DNA from: Sporomusa sp.
Lineage (GTDB): Bacteria; Bacillota_C; Negativicutes; Sporomusales; Sporomusaceae
NCBI GenBank assembly: GCA_029256645.1
Contig: JAQSXM010000017.1
Span: 1 to 16,574 of the forward strand
DNA length: 16,574 bases
Direction of reading: 5' to 3'
The notes beneath the pieces were generated by a model, which saw only the letters and a program-made list of their open reading frames with translations, made no database searches and was not told where the DNA came from. The position numbers and the translations under genes were made by a program. Shown here piece by piece: positions 13,665-16,574 of this stretch; positions within the stretch are counted from its first letter, which is position 1, and each line of letters begins with the position of its first letter.

Positions 13665-15749
13665 CTATTGATCTATACTTTGCCGGGCCAGCCCACGCTT
13701 GAAGTCTTCAATTGTATGCACAGGCCTCTGACAGGCAAAGTTCTCACAAATATAGCCTGTAGCCCGGCCGTTAACAGCGCCCTGCCCGGCAGCCACAGGT
13801 ACCAGCTCCCAGTTGTCGGTCTGATAGACCGGGTCATTGTAGACAACCGTCGTTTCAGGCATAAAGCTCTGACCAGCCAACGCCAGCATAGCCTGGACAT
13901 CAGGGTCTTCCTTTTCCCCGGCAATGACAATATGGCTAGGTGGGGTCAGATAGTAATCAAGCGCCAGTAAGAAGTACGTATAAGCCCGGGGATAACGGGA
14001 AATCTCGCTGCTGAAATAACTGAACATCTCTTCAACCAGCCCAATATACTCAGCATTCTCGGTCAAACGCCCTAACCGCAGCAAGGCTAATGCAGCCACA
14101 GAATTACCTGAGGGTATGGCACCATCATAGATCTCCTTTTGGCGCATAAGCAGCTCTTCACCGTCATTGCCGGTAAAATAAAAGCCGCCATTTTCCATAT
14201 CCCAGAACAATTGCTTAAGGTCTGCGCTCACCGCGATTGCCTGCCGCAGGTACTTGGGGTTAAAGGTGGTCTCATATACCTCCAGGAGCCCCCACAGCAT
14301 GAATGCATAGTCATCCACATACCCCAGGTAGGCCGCATTGCCCTCGCGGTAACGGGCTAACAACCGCTTGCCGTCCTCGGCAGTAAGCTTCGCAAAGATA
14401 AAATCGATAGCCCGCGCAGCAGCCTGGGCGTAATCATCCCGTTGCAGAACCCTGCCCGCTTTAGCCAGTGCAGCAATCATCAACCCGTTCCAGGCGGTCA
14501 ATATCTTGTCGTCTTTAAATGGATGCACCCGCTGCTCCCGGTCCTGATACAACTTGTCCCTGGCTTCAGCCATTTTGGCCTCAAGGTCATTAATATCAAG
14601 GTTATGCTGTGCGGCATACTCATATAGATCGCTATCAATCAGGTTCAAAATATTTTCGCCTTCAAAATTACCGCCCGGGGTGACATTATATACATCAGCA
14701 AACAGTTCGCCAAGCTCTGAGCCTAACAGCGCCATAATCTCCTGTAGTTTCCAGACATAGAACTTACCCTCCACCCCTTCGGAGTCAGCATCCTCGGCTG
14801 AATAGAAAGCACCGCCAGGGCTGGTCATATCCCGCATGACATAGGTAATAATCTCCTCGGCAATCCGGGCAAAGTCCGGGTCGCCGGTACACTGATAGGC
14901 CTCCACATAGGCGTAACACAGCAGGGCATTATCATACAGCATCTTCTCAAAATGCGGTGCAAGCCACCTGTTGTCTGTTGAATAACGGGCAAACCCATAA
15001 CCCAGATGATCATAGATCCCGCCCCGGCTCATTGCATCCAGTGTCTTCACCACCATAGCAATGGCTTTTTTATCCCCCGACCGCCGCCAATAGCGCATGA
15101 GGAACAAGAGATTATGGGGTGTCGGAAACTTAGGTGCAGGCCCAAAACCACCATAAGTGGGGTCAAAGTCACTTAATAGCTGCGCAACTGCCTGTTCCAG
15201 CGTTTCCGCTGACAGCTGCCCCTTTTCCAGTTTTGCAGGCTGGTTCTTGAGTGATTGAGCCAGCTTTTCGCCAATCTCTTCAATCCTATCCCGATTCTGG
15301 TCCCACTGTTCCTTCAGCATTGACAATACTTCCAACAACCCCGGCCTGCCATACATCGCATGCTTAGGCAGATACGTCCCGGCGAAAAACGGCTTCTTAT
15401 CAGGGGTCATCACAATTGTCAACGGCCAGCCGCCCTGCCCGGTCACAGCCTGACACACCGCCATATAGATATGATCAACGTCAGGACGTTCTTCCCGGTC
15501 AACCTTAATCGCTACAAAGTAGTTATTCAAGAGCGCCGCTACAGTTGTATCCTCAAAGGATTCCCGCTCCATAACATGGCACCAGTGGCACGTACTATAG
15601 CCACAACTAAAAAATATCGGCTTGTCTTCTTCTCTCGCCTTCGCAAACGCTGCTTCGCCCCACGGATACCAATCAATCGGATTATGCGCATGCTGCAACA
15701 GGTACGGACTCTTCTCATTTGCCAGGTGGTTAACGTGCTTAACCGTCAC
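13665..15749 (-). CDS. yyaL: YyaL/SPATA20-family thioredoxin-domain protein (DUF255)
   Basis: This 694-residue soluble protein joins a thioredoxin-like DUF255 domain (about 4-165) to a large helical (alpha/alpha)6-barrel region (about 185-620) resembling N-acylglucosamine 2-epimerases. The redox motif is C54-H-W-C57 in [18 protein letters not shown], with an extra C49. WYPWGEEA-like (WYPWGEAA), REERPD and [13 protein letters not shown] are family signatures, and [10 protein letters not shown] marks the barrel part. The length is normal. The physiological substrate is unknown; homologues run from bacteria to human SPATA20. It begins with GTG, with GAGGTGA 5 bases upstream. A TATAAT on the minus strand (15809-15814) could be the -10, though the -35 is poor. 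No terminator is visible between its stop and the ferritin promoter, so transcripts may run into ferritin. Confidence 0.93.
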   Translation of the reverse strand: MTVKHVNHLANEKSPYLLQHAHNPIDWYPWGEAAFAKAREEDKPIFFSCGYSTCHWCHVMERESFEDTTVAALLNNYFVAIKVDREERPDVDHIYMAVCQAVTGQGGWPLTIVMTPDKKPFFAGTYLPKHAMYGRPGLLEVLSMLKEQWDQNRDRIEEIGEKLAQSLKNQPAKLEKGQLSAETLEQAVAQLLSDFDPTYGGFGPAPKFPTPHNLLFLMRYWRRSGDKKAIAMVVKTLDAMSRGGIYDHLGYGFARYSTDNRWLAPHFEKMLYDNALLCYAYVEAYQCTGDPDFARIAEEIITYVMRDMTSPGGAFYSAEDADSEGVEGKFYVWKLQEIMALLGSELGELFADVYNVTPGGNFEGENILNLIDSDLYEYAAQHNLDINDLEAKMAEARDKLYQDREQRVHPFKDDKILTAWNGLMIAALAKAGRVLQRDDYAQAAARAIDFIFAKLTAEDGKRLLARYREGNAAYLGYVDDYAFMLWGLLEVYETTFNPKYLRQAIAVSADLKQLFWDMENGGFYFTGNDGEELLMRQKEIYDGAIPSGNSVAALALLRLGRLTENAEYIGLVEEMFSYFSSEISRYPRAYTYFLLALDYYLTPPSHIVIAGEKEDPDVQAMLALAGQSFMPETTVVYNDPVYQTDNWELVPVAAGQGAVNGRATGYICENFACQRPVHTIEDFKRGLARQSIDQ

Positions 15750-15894
15750 TTAAATCACCTCATTTTATTGCTACCATTTAGGATTTGCTTACCTTTGCTT
15801 TTACATACATTATATAATGGATAGTTATTATTCGTTAGGTGTTGTTTTTATTGTAATTGGAATGTTGTGGTAAGTCAAGGGTGTAACTAAAACA

Positions 15895-15930
15895 AAACAG
15901 GCCTCCTCATGAAAAGAGATAGGCCGGTTT
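15895..15930 (-). terminator. Possible intrinsic terminator for the right-edge gene
   Basis: AAAC (15895-15898) and GGCCT (15900-15904) pair with AGGCC (15921-15925) and GTTT (15927-15930), with one A/G mismatch between the two stem parts and a possible inner CTC/GAG pairing. On the minus strand the hairpin is followed by GTTTTGTTTTAG. It lies well downstream of the truncated gene at the right edge. Confidence 0.45.
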
Positions 15931-15954
15931 AGGAACACATTAGCTCAATTTTTA

Positions 15955-16131
15955 TTATTTTTGAAATATATGTAATCTGCTAAATTCCCAATCACGCACC
16001 AAACAATATGTAAACTTTTCAAAATGGGCTCCGTCATACCTCGTCAAAACACGCTGATTTCTAGCTGCATATTATTTCAACCGTATACTATATACCTCCA
16101 AAGATATCTCGACGAACCACATAAATAAACG
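15955..16131 (-). pseudogene. Possible decayed coding remnant
   Basis: One minus-strand frame is open for 38 codons (stop at 15955, upstream stop at 16072-16074) and reads plausibly as protein, including LTRYDGAHFEKFTY and VRDWEFSRLHIF. The same frame continues upstream beyond the TAA as a further 19 codons including MWFVEISLEVYSIRLK. Amino-acid usage resembles a real protein C-terminus broken by a stop. I do not recognise the family, and it could be chance. Confidence 0.2.
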
Positions 16132-16158
16132 TCAATGCTAGCTTAAAAAGTTTCTGAA

Positions 16159-16574
16159 TTAACACCCGATTGATCTATAAGTATATCGCTTATTTTCAAT
16201 AATACTAAGCGCCTTTCCACAGTTGATAATGCGCTTAGCTCTCCAGTTCAGTGTAGAAGCCGACATTTTCCCTTTAATTAAGTTTGCTACCGCTGCTATA
16301 ATATTTCCACCATTTTTTGCAGCATCCCAAATATTTCGATATTCTTCTGTATTCAAATATTCTTCAGTAATAATTATTTTTAATTTCTGAGTATCCAAGA
16401 TATTAGATAGTCGTTCAATCAATCCACAGTTTTTCATATCTACATACGCCTTTCTAGTTTCTCCGTCAAAAACTGTTTGACCATCTTTAAGTAGATGAAA
16501 ACATTTCTCATAAGAGCCCCATGATGTGGATGGTAAGAATAGCTCTCGATTTGAGGCTCTGCCCCGTTTCCCGT
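16159..16574 (-). CDS. Truncated unknown protein, C-terminal 137 residues (gene runs off the window)
   Basis: The minus-strand frame ending at 16159 stays open to the window edge, so the internal ATG at 16437 (92 residues) is not the real start. The visible 137 residues begin near GKRGRASNRELFLPS and include SWGSYEKCFHLL. A helical tail contains WDAAKNGGNIIAAVANL, then ASTLNWRAKRIINCGKALS, which looks like a winged-helix or homeodomain-like end. No catalytic motif is in view. Similar tails occur at the ends of some restriction-associated and ATPase proteins, but I cannot assign a family with confidence. The base composition is visibly more AT-rich than the neighbouring genes, and the gene is separated from yyaL by a 400-base gap, both consistent with acquired DNA. 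Gene length, start and function are unknown. Confidence 0.6.
   Translation of the reverse strand, partial: GKRGRASNRELFLPSTSWGSYEKCFHLLKDGQTVFDGETRKAYVDMKNCGLIERLSNILDTQKLKIIITEEYLNTEEYRNIWDAAKNGGNIIAAVANLIKGKMSASTLNWRAKRIINCGKALSIIENKRYTYRSIGC

Larger units (their letters stand above)
15750..16158. other. Gene-poor AT-rich interval
   Basis: About 400 bases lie between yyaL and the truncated right-edge gene without an intact gene. The left part (15750-15830) should hold the yyaL leader and promoter. A hairpin lies at 15895-15930, and short open stretches on the minus strand at 15955-16131 may be decayed coding sequence. I recognise no insertion-sequence ends, tRNA or attachment site. Confidence 0.6.

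Noticed and set aside
15811..15818. Plus-strand TATAAT upstream of yyaL
   Set aside because: No acceptable -35 at 16-18 bases and no plus-strand gene follows; it arises from the self-complementary TATATAAT stretch.
15360..15824. 154-codon open frame on the plus strand
   Set aside because: It lies almost wholly antisense to yyaL, has no ribosome site, and its translation shows no family features.

Overview
The window looks like chromosome of an endospore-forming, motile Firmicute, most likely a diderm Negativicute of the Sporomusa/Pelosinus kind. The spore evidence is a spore photoproduct lyase and a GerM-type lipoprotein. The motility evidence is a MotA/MotB flagellar stator pair. The diderm placement rests on weaker signs: an AMIN-domain amidase and a TyrR-like sigma-54 activator of the sort common in that group. 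No rRNA, tRNA, CRISPR array, insertion sequence or phage gene was recognised.

Layout: one gene, a TyrR-like ACT-PAS-AAA+ regulator (24-1583), is on the plus strand. It meets the rest of the window, all on the minus strand, at a strong bidirectional terminator (1591-1625). In transcription order from the right edge the minus-strand genes are: a truncated AT-rich gene of unknown function running off the window (16159-16574); about 400 bases with no intact gene; a YyaL/DUF255 thioredoxin-fold protein; ferritin; a CoA-disulfide-reductase-type flavoprotein; spore photoproduct lyase (splB); motA-motB; gtrA plus a polyprenyl-phosphate glycosyltransferase; acpS-nnr; mazE-mazF; a lipoprotein metallo-beta-lactamase with a DUF3006 gene; and an amidase with a GerMN lipoprotein.

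The long minus-strand run is not one operon. Clear hairpin-plus-T-run terminators follow mazF, the glycosyltransferase, motB, splB and ferritin, and a consensus sigma-A promoter sits in front of mazE. Functionally the window mixes short modules. These are cell-wall and sporulation functions (amidase/GerM, with a good sigma-E-like promoter candidate), metabolite repair and cofactor attachment (nnr, acpS), a toxin-antitoxin pair, envelope glycosylation, flagellar torque, and a stress group (DNA photolesion repair, thiol/NADH redox, iron storage).

Six genes are best read from non-ATG starts with strong Shine-Dalgarno sequences (amidase TTG, motA TTG, ferritin TTG, mazE GTG, acpS GTG, yyaL GTG), and for motA, acpS and ferritin these starts also match the family N-termini.

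The most notable points are three. The spore photoproduct lyase has alanine where the Bacillus enzyme has its hydrogen-donor cysteine, and a cysteine at another site. A sigma-E-like promoter precedes the amidase/GerM pair. The AT-rich right end holds a truncated gene and what may be decayed coding sequence. I found no convincing previously undescribed system; the right edge is the place to look further.
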